DNA of 64,000 nucleotides from Pseudoalteromonas luteoviolacea NCIMB 1942 (GTDB lineage: Bacteria; Pseudomonadota; Gammaproteobacteria; Enterobacterales; Alteromonadaceae), in assembly GCF_001625595.1 (NCBI RefSeq), contig NZ_AUXT01000007.1, forward strand, positions 1-64,000, in the 5' to 3' direction. The translations under genes and the position numbers were made by a program. The notes below the pieces were generated by a model that was given only the letters and a program-made list of their open reading frames with translations, did no database searches and was not told the origin of the DNA. Positions 9,637 to 19,070 of this stretch are shown here, piece by piece. Positions within the stretch are counted from its first letter, which is position 1. Every line of letters begins with the position of its first letter.

Positions 9637-10473
9637 TCATTTTGTTCTGTGTAGCTCAATATGAGAGGCAACTTCGTTTACCGTGGCAAGCCAAAATCCA
9701 TTTTTTGGGTCTTTCAAATACACTATAAGTGCTTCTAAGGCATCTTTATCCACCGTGTACATGCCCTTATCACCCACATCATGGCCTGCCAAAATAATCC
9801 ATTTATTGTCTTCCCTCTGTAACTCCAACATGTCTTTTATTTCTTTAAAGGTCATGCCATCCATTCGGTTACCCGTTAACTGTGCCAAGTCTGTGTAGGT
9901 CGGATTGTTTCCTGTTTCATCAAGCCATGTACGGCCGGTTTTAAACATTTCAGCAATGAGAGGGACATAGCTTTTAACCTGTTTTCCACGCCCGACAAAT
10001 GTGTTGCCACATGGGTACGCAAAAGACTGGGGCGTGATATTGAATTGTTTTTGCAAAAACTCTGTTGTAGATTCAATATCCTTTCGCAACCAAGCAAGAT
10101 CAACTTGTTCTAACCCTTGGCCTTTTTTTCGCAGCCATTCAAAATTACCTGTGCAAAGATGAGAGCTCGTGTGATTACCAAGCTCGTGCCCTTTTTTCAC
10201 CGCCTTCTTCCAGCCATCTAGGCGATGCATGGCAAACTGCGGGTTAACATAAAAAGTGCCTTTTACATTGTACTTATTCAGAATGGGGATCGCGACATCA
10301 ACTTGACTGTCTCGGGCATCATCAAAACTCAGTGAAATAGCATTTCGAGCATTATTGGGATAACTAAACTTACCTTCAACTAGCTGCTCAACGTTATCTG
10401 TAGCAAGGCTAGCAAAAGATAAAGTCATTAATATTGCAGCCATTCTGTGATTGATTAGTTTTATTTTGTACAT
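9637..10473 (-). CDS. Secreted polysaccharide deacetylase (NodB/CE4 fold)
   Basis: A 278-residue exported protein with an N-terminal signal peptide (MYKIKLINHRMAAILMTLSFASLA). It carries a NodB homology domain. Motif 1 is SFDDAR (usual TFDDG, the second Asp binding metal). Motif 2 is HTSSH, giving the two zinc histidines. Motif 3 is FAYPCG, and a late IILAGHDVG matches the final His motif. It would remove N- or O-acetyl groups from a polysaccharide in the periplasm or outside; the substrate is not determined, but amino-sugar polymers fit the GH20 gene nearby. The start at 10473 has GGAG five bases upstream; a start 26 codons further out would bury the signal. It is the last gene of the accessory region, 146 bases after the GT2/receptor fusion. 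Confidence 0.85.
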   Translation of the reverse strand: MYKIKLINHRMAAILMTLSFASLATDNVEQLVEGKFSYPNNARNAISLSFDDARDSQVDVAIPILNKYNVKGTFYVNPQFAMHRLDGWKKAVKKGHELGNHTSSHLCTGNFEWLRKKGQGLEQVDLAWLRKDIESTTEFLQKQFNITPQSFAYPCGNTFVGRGKQVKSYVPLIAEMFKTGRTWLDETGNNPTYTDLAQLTGNRMDGMTFKEIKDMLELQREDNKWIILAGHDVGDKGMYTVDKDALEALIVYLKDPKNGFWLATVNEVASHIELHRTK

Positions 10474-10619
10474 ATCAGCTCCATATTGCTTTGCGTGAAA
10501 TAAACATGGCAAAACAGTTTGCTTAGGATTCAGATATTTCGCCATGATCAAACTATGAAGGAAATCTTATTTTCAGATGATATATAACAAGCTGCTGTAA
10601 TTATTGCTATTTTATTGAT

Positions 10620-13600
10620 TTAGAAGCGATACCATAGCGATAAACGATATTCAGCCTTGTGTGTTCTATCAGCCACTTCTTCACCAATTTTCAGATCATC
10701 AGAATAAAATTTCCTGGTTCTTATAAACCGACCCGTATTCATATGTGTGACTTCAAACCTTACTTTCACGCCATCTATTAAGGAAGATTCAAAGAAACCT
10801 TTCAATCTCTTATTACCTTGTACTAGCAAGGTTTCATGGGCGTAAAAGAAAGGCTCCGTATAATCACCCCAATATTCCAATCCCCATGAGCTTTTATAGT
10901 GAGGAAGGTCGTGACGAAAGTTCATCCATATCCAATCTGGAATATAGTTGCTCAAACGCTCAGTGCGATCACTTGGATTATTAAAGTCCGAATTTTTGTG
11001 TTCATAAGATATTTCAAATAACGCATTATCTAAGACAGGTGAAAGCTCAAAGGCCACCTCTAAGTGACTTCCCCAAAACCTTGCATCACCTACATTAGCC
11101 AATCCACCCGACGTTTGTGTGAACGCAATATGTTCTAATACATCTTTTTGCCATTGGTGAAACAGCTTTACTTTTACATTACCACGCTCAGAAAAATACC
11201 ATTGGTATTGTGTCGCTAATTCTGTTGTTTGCTCTGGTTTAAGCCCTGTATTACCAATTTGGTTTCGTCCATCACCAGCATCAACACTGCGTGCAAAATC
11301 AGAAAAGTTAAGTTGACTGACACGATGTTCCGCAAGCCAGTTTAAACTGGTTCCCTTTTTAGGAGTCCAACTTGTTTGCCAGCGAGGTTTCCAATATGAC
11401 TGTGATTGGCTTTCACCTTCCACCGCATCCACATTAATTTTTGAGGTTTCATAGGTAAGACCAAATTCACTTGAGAGGCTGTCAGTATGCGTGTAGTTGA
11501 TATCAGCAAAAACTTCAGTTCTTAGCTCTGTTACATTCGTTACTTCTTCACGCCCCAGCGCTACCAAGTCAACAGCAGATTGCATTCTATTTTCAGCCAC
11601 TTCGATACCGAAGCGAGGAGCTATATCATCCTTCTTCTGCATCTCTATCGTACTGCGCAGTATGAGTTCTGTTTTCAACTCTTGCTGGCGCCATAGCGCC
11701 AAATTCGCTGCCTGTGTGCCCTGATTAAAAGTTATATCATCGTTGGCATATTGCTTGTCATCAACAACAAAAATCCCCATATTTTGCCACCGATAGGTGC
11801 CCAAGTTCAGTGTCCAATCTACGCCCAATTCAGCGTTACGCGTATCATTGTCAACTTTAAGCTCTCGAGTGGTTTTGCCCAAATGCCCCGATATCTGTTG
11901 AGCACCGTAGCGTGTCGTATCTCCAAGGTAGCTTTCACCGCCCACTTTACCTGTCAGTACTATCTCACTTTGGCCCGATGATTGTTTGAGTTGACCCGTA
12001 AACTTCAGGCTCTCAGTCTCTTCATCTAACACCTCAAATTCTTGGTTGATTACTTTGCCTTCACGGCTGAGCTGTCTAATGAGGGCAGTACGGTATCCAG
12101 GCGCACCACTCGCTTCGAGCCCCACTGACGTTTCCCAACCTAACCATTGAGCACTCAATTGTAGTGCAAGTTTTGGTAAGATACTGCCATCATAAAATTG
12201 TGTTAACTGTCCCTCTAAAGTGCCACTGGTTTTAGACTGGATTAAGATCACATCCGCGACCATAACTTTTCCTGACGTAACTAAGGGTATTTTGCTACCT
12301 CGGTACACATTGATTTTTTGAACTTGGGCAGCGCCAATTCTCGACAATATTTTGTCTAGGGATTCGGATTTCACTACAGGTCTTGCACCATTAATCAGCA
12401 CATTCCCCGCATTGCCGCCAAACCCCCTTGCTGAATCGGTATTTTCAAATGCGAAACCTGGCAGTCGGTAAACCATATCAAGTGCCGTCTGGGGGTTGTA
12501 CTGGCTGAAAAACTCAGCACTAAAACTCTGTTGCTCCACACTGTCGGCGCTCTGGTTTGCTGCCACGTGCCAAGTGGGGAAAAGTAAAAAGCATATGGAC
12601 ACGAGCAACATCACAGCCATTGGTACACCTTTTAATAACTTGGCAATATCCAGTTCGTCATACAGCTCCTTAATAGCCTCCCTTTGATAGGGGAACCATT
12701 TGGGATCGTTTTCATTGTTGGGAATAGGTGCTTTTTCTTCTGCGAAAGCTAAGAAATGTTCTAAGTGTTGGTGAGGTTGAATATTGAACCCCAAAGCCCG
12801 GTTAAAACCCCTATGCTTTTCCAGATAAAATTCCTTCGTACAACAAAGCGACTCACTATGGAGCCACGCTGTGATTTGATTGTCTGACGCTATGTATTGC
12901 CAGAACTCTTGCTGACTCGGGAAAAAGAAAAACGGTTGAGACAGTCCTGTTGCATCTAATCTATGTTGTCTCAGATAAGTATATTGAATTTCAAGCCAGC
13001 GCTTTGACACCCAAGCCTGCGAATTGGGCCAGTTCATGACATAGTCACAATTAATGAGCCCCGCAAGCTTTTCTTCAAACCATGTAGATAAATGAATCCC
13101 CTGCTCATAAGGTAAGTAATTGATGCTATTCACAGTGCAGCACAAGTTTTCAATAAGTAACTCATCAGGGTGATATACAATCACCTCGTGAGGTTTCACA
13201 GTCTGCTTTTCAAGCAATGTGAACGCACGCTTTAGCTGCGCGAGTTCTGTAACATGCAACACACAACTCAATTCAACAACTTGTGAACCTTTAGCAGTAA
13301 GAGGCAGCAATTCCGGATATTGTGAAAAATGCGCTTGTTTTATCTGGTGATAAAAAGATAAATCATCATCAAACCAATCCGGAGTCGAAACTTTTCGCCA
13401 TGCGCTGGCCTGAATTAGCTTGCCACTCACGAAGCTCCAAGTGTTGTTTAGGTGCCTTAAGTAAACAAAATGCGCGTACCCATCCACCGCAACGAGGTTT
13501 GCGCCAGCACTAATCATACATTCCATAAAGTCGGCGTCTTCACGCAATGAACTATCTTGGTAGTCCAATCTTCCCTCGCTCCAATACTCGCGACTGAATA

Positions 13601-14069
13601 CTAAGGTACCGCCCGCAATACCACGTCGAAACATCGTATCAAATAGTGGTTTATCAGCGCGCCAAAACTGAGTGCGCCAAACATCAAAGAATAAATGATT
13701 GTTTAAACCTGTAATATCAGCTTTACCATTAATGATCGGTTCTAATTGAACGGCTAATCGTTCACTTGAATACCAGTCATCATCATCCCACTGTGCTATT
13801 AAAAGGCCTGCTGCACTCTTTGTTCCAAGACTTCTTTTATATCCAATTGACGCATTCTCCGGCGCTTGAACTAATTGAATATTGCCTTGAGTGGGGAGCT
13901 TGTCAGGCAAGTCACTGTTCTGCTCGTAGACGATAATCAATTCTTTATTGGCATAACTCTGTCGATTAAAATAGTCGATACTTTGCAACAGGTAGTGCGC
14001 GCGCCTGCAGGTTGGCATAACGCAGCTCACTAACGGTATCGCTTGATGCTGGCTATGTATTTGCGTCAT
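10620..14069 (-). CDS. Fusion: GT2 glycosyltransferase, degenerate GT2 copy and TonB-dependent receptor
   Basis: One uninterrupted 1149-residue frame. Residues about 12-220 are a GT2 domain (SCVMPTCRRAHYLLQSIDYF, nucleotide/metal motif DDDD at 95-98). Residues about 267-440 look like a second GT2 copy (LQxxF-type helix, DATGL matching DITGL) in which the acidic motif is replaced by NWPNSQAW (345-353). At Met484 begins a hydrophobic stretch, MAVMLLVSICFLLFPTWHVAA, that reads as a signal peptide. A TonB-receptor plug follows (TALDMVYRLPGF, GGNAGNVLINGARP), then a beta-barrel ending in the outer-membrane signature LSLWYRF. The start at 14069 overlaps the upstream stop as ATGA. A cytoplasmic enzyme joined to an outer-membrane receptor is hard to reconcile with export. 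Internal initiation at Met484 (12620; AAAGGTG five bases upstream) would give a free 666-residue receptor. Neither model is proven. Confidence 0.8.
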   Translation of the reverse strand: MTQIHSQHQAIPLVSCVMPTCRRAHYLLQSIDYFNRQSYANKELIIVYEQNSDLPDKLPTQGNIQLVQAPENASIGYKRSLGTKSAAGLLIAQWDDDDWYSSERLAVQLEPIINGKADITGLNNHLFFDVWRTQFWRADKPLFDTMFRRGIAGGTLVFSREYWSEGRLDYQDSSLREDADFMECMISAGANLVAVDGYAHFVYLRHLNNTWSFVSGKLIQASAWRKVSTPDWFDDDLSFYHQIKQAHFSQYPELLPLTAKGSQVVELSCVLHVTELAQLKRAFTLLEKQTVKPHEVIVYHPDELLIENLCCTVNSINYLPYEQGIHLSTWFEEKLAGLINCDYVMNWPNSQAWVSKRWLEIQYTYLRQHRLDATGLSQPFFFFPSQQEFWQYIASDNQITAWLHSESLCCTKEFYLEKHRGFNRALGFNIQPHQHLEHFLAFAEEKAPIPNNENDPKWFPYQREAIKELYDELDIAKLLKGVPMAVMLLVSICFLLFPTWHVAANQSADSVEQQSFSAEFFSQYNPQTALDMVYRLPGFAFENTDSARGFGGNAGNVLINGARPVVKSESLDKILSRIGAAQVQKINVYRGSKIPLVTSGKVMVADVILIQSKTSGTLEGQLTQFYDGSILPKLALQLSAQWLGWETSVGLEASGAPGYRTALIRQLSREGKVINQEFEVLDEETESLKFTGQLKQSSGQSEIVLTGKVGGESYLGDTTRYGAQQISGHLGKTTRELKVDNDTRNAELGVDWTLNLGTYRWQNMGIFVVDDKQYANDDITFNQGTQAANLALWRQQELKTELILRSTIEMQKKDDIAPRFGIEVAENRMQSAVDLVALGREEVTNVTELRTEVFADINYTHTDSLSSEFGLTYETSKINVDAVEGESQSQSYWKPRWQTSWTPKKGTSLNWLAEHRVSQLNFSDFARSVDAGDGRNQIGNTGLKPEQTTELATQYQWYFSERGNVKVKLFHQWQKDVLEHIAFTQTSGGLANVGDARFWGSHLEVAFELSPVLDNALFEISYEHKNSDFNNPSDRTERLSNYIPDWIWMNFRHDLPHYKSSWGLEYWGDYTEPFFYAHETLLVQGNKRLKGFFESSLIDGVKVRFEVTHMNTGRFIRTRKFYSDDLKIGEEVADRTHKAEYRLSLWYRF

Positions 14070-15148
14070 GATGGGTACCTTTGGCTGTACAACCAATCGC
14101 GCAATTCAAACCACACCGGTATTAAAGCAAGCTCAGTTTCGCACAAGTGCACAATACGTTGATAAATTTGACTGCCTGTTACTGACTTTGAACGACATGA
14201 AAGGCGCATCAAAACTTCGACTTCTTTCCAATTTTTAGCTAGGTGAGGCAAAGCATCTGTCATCGGCGAACAAATGTGCTTGAGCTTTGGATCCGGAAAA
14301 TCCTTTTGTAATGCCATTAACCAATCAAATGTACTGGCCCGTTGCAAAGAAAATACCCACAGACCAGGAACAACATAAGGTCGCTCCATTGTTTGTAAAC
14401 ATGAAATATACTCTAAACTCTCTGATATCGCTGATGCCCCAACGTGCGCTTGATCTGAGCTCAGCCCTGCTATATTTTGCTCGACTTGCTTTAGTGCCCA
14501 CTCGAGTGTCAATGGACTAGAGGGCCCAACTTGCTCTAATTGATAAACACGTACACACCCTTCATGGGCAAGTACATTTTGAAATGAAAGCTGATAGTCC
14601 AATGCACTAATGTAGACATCTTGCTTTAGCGCGTCATCAACCATAAATGACCCAGAGTCCTTATCACAAGCTTTGAAAGTCAATATGTGGTAGCCATAAT
14701 GCTTATGGTAGTCTTCAATGCGATACGGCACATGCTTAGCACTAAACTCGCAAATTACTCGCTGATTTTTGGCAAGCTGTGTTGCCAAATAATGATCTAA
14801 TGTCTCTTGTTTTGAGAAGGATAAAGCTATGACTTTAAGCCCATATAACGCCAATAGTTTATCACCCAAGTAACCCGAAAGCGTATCGTCTTCAAGGACA
14901 TAATACTGACTGTCTTCATATCGACCAAATAAGACATCTAAGCCTTTTTTTTGCTTGCAATCGAAATAGTACGAATGTTCTCCAAATAACCTCGCCATAT
15001 CTGGTATTGCAAACTTTTCTCTCGCTTCTAGTTCGATTGCCATAAAGAGACAATCTGGCAAACACGACTGCCAAGCCTGTATTGTATTTGCGACGCCCAT
15101 TCCTATAGCACCTTTATCTGTTACTCCTTGCCCCTCTGTTAATTTCAT
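14066..15148 (-). CDS. BtrH-like protein (carrier-to-acceptor acyl transferase candidate)
   Basis: A 360-residue soluble protein, not a strong family match by eye. Residues about 28-195 follow the layout of BtrH N-terminal/DUF4872-type proteins, which have a cysteine-peptidase-like fold. There is an early Cys (C29/C33), an LFGEHSYYFDCKQKKGLDVLFG segment like the LFGLG-x-GLGF-Y region, and then a VICEFSAKHVPYRIEDYHKHYGYHILTFKACDKDSG stretch like the YxxxYxxxHxxHxxVVxGYDD core. BtrH moves the side chain from a carrier protein to an aminoglycoside in butirosin synthesis. An ACP and an ATP-grasp enzyme in the same cluster make a similar role plausible. The C-terminal 150 residues are unrecognised. 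The stop overlaps the start of the GT2/receptor gene by ATGA, so the two are translationally coupled. Confidence 0.5.
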   Translation of the reverse strand: MKLTEGQGVTDKGAIGMGVANTIQAWQSCLPDCLFMAIELEAREKFAIPDMARLFGEHSYYFDCKQKKGLDVLFGRYEDSQYYVLEDDTLSGYLGDKLLALYGLKVIALSFSKQETLDHYLATQLAKNQRVICEFSAKHVPYRIEDYHKHYGYHILTFKACDKDSGSFMVDDALKQDVYISALDYQLSFQNVLAHEGCVRVYQLEQVGPSSPLTLEWALKQVEQNIAGLSSDQAHVGASAISESLEYISCLQTMERPYVVPGLWVFSLQRASTFDWLMALQKDFPDPKLKHICSPMTDALPHLAKNWKEVEVLMRLSCRSKSVTGSQIYQRIVHLCETELALIPVWFELRDWLYSQRYPS

Positions 15149-15207
15149 ACTTCACCATTTCCTTATTGCCTTTTCTAACCCTCACACTATTTCTTAATCA
15201 CAACCGC

Positions 15208-15245
15208 TCAGTATGGTGGCACGTTGCAATGTGCCACCATACTGA
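15208..15245 (-). repeat. 15-bp perfect inverted repeat between hexosaminidase and BtrH-like gene
   Basis: TCAGTATGGTGGCAC (15208-15222) and GTGCCACCATACTGA (15231-15245) surround an 8-base loop. The hairpin follows the hexosaminidase stop by 11 bases. No U-tract follows on the minus strand, so it may be an RNA stability or processing element, or a weak terminator. Confidence 0.7.
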
Positions 15246-15255
15246 TACTTAAAAC

Positions 15256-17919
15256 TTATAGGTTTGTTTGATTTTCTATATCAGCCAGCTCGATCCGCCC
15301 TGGGCGGCGTCTGTCCGGAGATAAAGCTCTCAACTCAATATTTTTACCAGCCTTTAAATCCACAGGTGCGCTGTACTCTAGCCAGCTGCCGTTACCAACA
15401 CGGTATTGGATAGGTAGTCCCGGGATGATAGTCGACGCATGTAACTTGTTATCGATGACTTTACTTACCACATTAGGGATGCGATAAAACACACCTAATT
15501 TATCGAATTTTTCAAGCTCTTTGTGACCGACAGCATGAATAAAGTCGTGCCACTGTCTGTCGCGTAATGCTCGCTTCTGGGCAGTTAAAAAATTCGTCGT
15601 ATGGTCATACTTTTCACCCGCATAGTTATATGGCACTTCCCAACTCGCGCGGTGCCATGCTTTTTCAGCAAGCGCTAGTAAACGTGGAAATAGCATGTAC
15701 TCAGCAAGGTGATCTTTGCGAATAACTTCAGACCACAAGTGACCTTGAATACCTGTCACACGGAACCCTTCTGGCAAAGGTTGGTGCACGAACTTACCAT
15801 TTTCATCGACTTGCGTACGGTCATCAGCCACGTAATTTCGACCGATTGTGTCTTTCTTAAATTCAGCATTGGCCGGCAAATTATCTGGCATAAACTCGAA
15901 GATGGTTTGACTGTTAGTACGCCTAGAACCCCATTTATATCCACTCTCTTTTGGATCGAGTTCATATGGAAAATCTAAATAAGTGACATCAGGCGTTGCT
16001 AAAATAATATCCCATCCACGTCTGGCATGTGCACTCACAACTTTATGTGCATTTTGTGGCAAAGTCGCCCATACATATGACGCCACCTTATTTGGCATCT
16101 TGTCTTGTCTCGTTTCAGACAGGCCATCATTCCAGCCAGCAACTTCTATCCCTTTCGCCGCGATCATTCTCGACACACGCTCAATAAAGTAACCCGTCAA
16201 CTCTTCGACTTCATGTACATCGTTTGATTTATCTGCAATGAACTGCTTACAAGCTGGAGATTCGACCCAAGCTCCCGCAGTCTCATCAGCACCGATGTGA
16301 TAGATATTTAACGGTGAGCCTGCTTTTTTGTGCTGATTGGCCACTTCCGAAATTACTTTATCCACAAATGCGTAAGTTGACTCCATACACACGTTCAACG
16401 TGTTGTCGTTGTAATGTTGGATAGATCGGTACTCGGTCACGTCTTTAGGATCGCTCACTAAAAACTGTTTTGCAGCGGCATGTTCACCTTGTTTACTCAG
16501 CGTGTAGAAGCGCTTTTCCATCGCTTTTACAGCAGCACGGGAGTGACCTGGCATATCCAATGAAGGGATAACCTCTATGTGATGCTGTTTAGCAAAGTTC
16601 AGAATTTCCTGATAGTCACTCAAAGAATAGTAGCCATCACGACCGGCATTCAAAGCTGACCCTAACTGCGGCTGTAGGCAATCTTTATCATCTAAATCAA
16701 TACAGCGATGAGACGACAACTCTGTTAACTCAGGTAGGCCAGGGATCTCAATTCGCCACCCTTCATCGTCTGCTAAATGGAAATGTAGTTTGTTTAATTT
16801 GTAAGCTGCCATTTTACCCATAAGGCGCAGCACGAACTCTTTTGAGCGGAAATTTCGAGCAACATCCAAGTGTAAACCTCGGTACTCATATCTCGGTTCA
16901 TCAACCACCTTAACCGCTGGCACTTGCATGGTATCTAGTGACAGTAAACTCGCCAGCGATTGAAGTCCATAGAAAGCACCTTCGCTGTCTTGCGCTTCAA
17001 TAAATACTTTGCCTTTTCGTGTATCAAGTTGATAACTACCCGCAATGCCCTCTGAAGTACCTGAGACTTTTACAATGACCTTAACGCCATCATGGCTTTG
17101 CTTTGCACCCAATTCTGCCAAGCGCGACAATGCCGCAGCAACCTCGCCGTACTCTAATCCTACAAGGTGTACATTGAGGCCTTTTTTGAGGTTAAGAGAT
17201 GCTGATCTTTCAAATACTTCGATTGCATTTGGTGTGGGTACGATGGCGTGTTTAACCGAGTCAACGGGGTAGTTATCAATTGTATACTTCTCAAATAAAG
17301 CCGCCGATGTATGCTGCCCATATTGGTCTTCAGGGTGTGATTTCATTACACTTTCACTGTCACTAACGGCAGCATAAGGTTTAATCTCTAGCCCTGTATC
17401 CGCTTCAATATACGATTGAGTACTTTTGATCACCTTGGGTGCTAAGCCGTCCGCAGTCAAAATATAATTTGGCATCAGTTCGCCTTCATTTAATAACGAA
17501 CTACCCACCCACATCTCGATAACTTGGCTTTCACCCGCTTTGAAGCCATTAAATGCTTGATTGGGCGCAATATGGTTCAAGTCCCCATTAAAATGACGCA
17601 AAGTAAGCTGCTGACTTTTGGTCTCTGAAGAAGGATATACTTGACTGTAAAGGATTTTCCAGCCATCAACGTTCACTGTGAAAGGGCTGGTGAGCTCTAT
17701 TTGAGCATGATAACAAAACTCTGCTGTTGAACCAGGGCACTGCTCTGGCATGTTACTTAACAAACGATACTTCACATCTAATGTGTCGGCCAGTCTGTCG
17801 AGTTGCTGTTGATTTATCTTGGTTAAGCTGTTGTTTGCCCACACTGGGCTTGCCAACATAATTGAAGGCAACAACATAGCTACAACACGTCCTGTTAATG
17901 CTCTTTTATGTACACGCAT
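15256..17919 (-). CDS. Beta-N-acetylhexosaminidase (chitobiase, GH20)
   Basis: An 887-residue exported enzyme that releases GlcNAc from chitobiose and related N-acetylglucosaminides. After a signal peptide (residues 1-28, ending SPVWA) come the N-terminal carbohydrate-binding-like chitobiase domain (about 35-185), a GH20b domain, the GH20 TIM barrel (about 340-760) and a C-terminal Ig-like domain. The catalytic Asp-Glu pair is seen in HIGADETAGAW near residue 545. DMPGHSRAA and WNDGL are further active-site stretches. Length matches Vibrio and Serratia chitobiases. It lies inside the biosynthetic-looking cluster on the same strand but with gaps of 107 and 148 bases, so it may have its own transcript. 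Confidence 0.95.
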   Translation of the reverse strand: MRVHKRALTGRVVAMLLPSIMLASPVWANNSLTKINQQQLDRLADTLDVKYRLLSNMPEQCPGSTAEFCYHAQIELTSPFTVNVDGWKILYSQVYPSSETKSQQLTLRHFNGDLNHIAPNQAFNGFKAGESQVIEMWVGSSLLNEGELMPNYILTADGLAPKVIKSTQSYIEADTGLEIKPYAAVSDSESVMKSHPEDQYGQHTSAALFEKYTIDNYPVDSVKHAIVPTPNAIEVFERSASLNLKKGLNVHLVGLEYGEVAAALSRLAELGAKQSHDGVKVIVKVSGTSEGIAGSYQLDTRKGKVFIEAQDSEGAFYGLQSLASLLSLDTMQVPAVKVVDEPRYEYRGLHLDVARNFRSKEFVLRLMGKMAAYKLNKLHFHLADDEGWRIEIPGLPELTELSSHRCIDLDDKDCLQPQLGSALNAGRDGYYSLSDYQEILNFAKQHHIEVIPSLDMPGHSRAAVKAMEKRFYTLSKQGEHAAAKQFLVSDPKDVTEYRSIQHYNDNTLNVCMESTYAFVDKVISEVANQHKKAGSPLNIYHIGADETAGAWVESPACKQFIADKSNDVHEVEELTGYFIERVSRMIAAKGIEVAGWNDGLSETRQDKMPNKVASYVWATLPQNAHKVVSAHARRGWDIILATPDVTYLDFPYELDPKESGYKWGSRRTNSQTIFEFMPDNLPANAEFKKDTIGRNYVADDRTQVDENGKFVHQPLPEGFRVTGIQGHLWSEVIRKDHLAEYMLFPRLLALAEKAWHRASWEVPYNYAGEKYDHTTNFLTAQKRALRDRQWHDFIHAVGHKELEKFDKLGVFYRIPNVVSKVIDNKLHASTIIPGLPIQYRVGNGSWLEYSAPVDLKAGKNIELRALSPDRRRPGRIELADIENQTNL

Positions 17920-18067
17920 AAGTCAGATCCTGCTTTATCATTTTAATTTAATACATTAAATTGGCTAAAAAATAGCTAAACCAAATCAATCTAGTGGTTT
18001 TATAAACTTGTTTCAATTTCAAAACATTCAAGTTACTTTGAATAATTTAGTTAATAACAACAAAGTG

Positions 18068-18994
18068 TTAAATTGCGTCCACACTTGCGTTTGGTGTACT
18101 GCTTTCACGCCTCTGTTTTAAAGAGTGGTGACAGATTTCAGACCAACTCTTTGTCGTCAACATATCGATCCATTGATCAGAGTACTTGTTCATCAAGTAG
18201 GCAACGTTCCTTTTGGCCTGTTGCTCTTTATTTTCGATGTCTTTCTCATGAGGGTAATGAATTGTCAAAAGCGATTGATCTAAAACAAATTTACAACCTT
18301 GGTGAAAGAGTCGATAACCTAGGTCAACATCTTCCCCACCCCAAGCACAAAAGTTTTCGTCATAACCACCTGCGCGTGCCACATCACACCGTGACACGCT
18401 GATACAACTTGTCCAAAAGATCACCCACGGCGCATTAAAAAGCGCTAAATCGTAATCAAACTCAGCAAAGAATCGCCCTCTACAATCCATTAATTGATGA
18501 TTTTTTGAGAACAATTCAAACACTTTACTTATCTCGTTTTCTGCCACAGTCGATTTAATGAGATCGCACTCACTCAACTCCACAGCCTCAATACCATAAG
18601 ACATGCCAATTAGTACTAAGTTGTTTGTTTTATTGTGACTATCGAGGTGACTAGCCAATAGCATTGGGTGGGCAATCATGCCACAATCTAAAAACAGTAC
18701 GACATCAAAACATGCTCTAGACAGCCCTTTATTCCTAGCTTTAGCCACCTGAAACCCCTCATCTTGCTGGAATATGTAGTGGATGGTGGCTGCACTTTTA
18801 TATCCTTCAACCATCTCACCTGTACCGTCACTTGAACCGTCATCCACAATGATCACTTCATAATTTTTAGTGTCTAGCATCTGATTGCTGAGTGAGTCTA
18901 AGGTCCTTTTTAGTAATTCTCGGCGGTTATAAGTTGGGATAATCACCGATATACCTGTTCCTCTTTTTATAGCGCCAATATGATTTTTATTCAT
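18068..18994 (-). CDS. Family 2 glycosyltransferase
   Basis: A 308-residue cytoplasmic GT-A glycosyltransferase. It has the opening SVIIPTYNRRELLKRTLDSL, EVIIVDDGSSDGT, and a metal-binding region at LFLDCGM, where a D-C-G replaces the usual DxD. The C-terminal GGEDVDLGYRLF motif is of the galactosyltransferase-like (GT7C) type. It would transfer a sugar from a nucleotide donor; the acceptor is unknown. The ATG at 18994 is preferred, with AGGT upstream; an in-frame TTG lies 11 codons before. It follows the exporter genes by 76 bases and precedes the hexosaminidase by 148. Confidence 0.88.
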   Translation of the reverse strand: MNKNHIGAIKRGTGISVIIPTYNRRELLKRTLDSLSNQMLDTKNYEVIIVDDGSSDGTGEMVEGYKSAATIHYIFQQDEGFQVAKARNKGLSRACFDVVLFLDCGMIAHPMLLASHLDSHNKTNNLVLIGMSYGIEAVELSECDLIKSTVAENEISKVFELFSKNHQLMDCRGRFFAEFDYDLALFNAPWVIFWTSCISVSRCDVARAGGYDENFCAWGGEDVDLGYRLFHQGCKFVLDQSLLTIHYPHEKDIENKEQQAKRNVAYLMNKYSDQWIDMLTTKSWSEICHHSLKQRRESSTPNASVDAI

Positions 18995-19070
18995 TTTTGT
19001 ACCTGTCACTCCTTTAGCCAATAACAAAACCGATCTTTAAACGACGTAAACAAACATATATTTTGGCACT

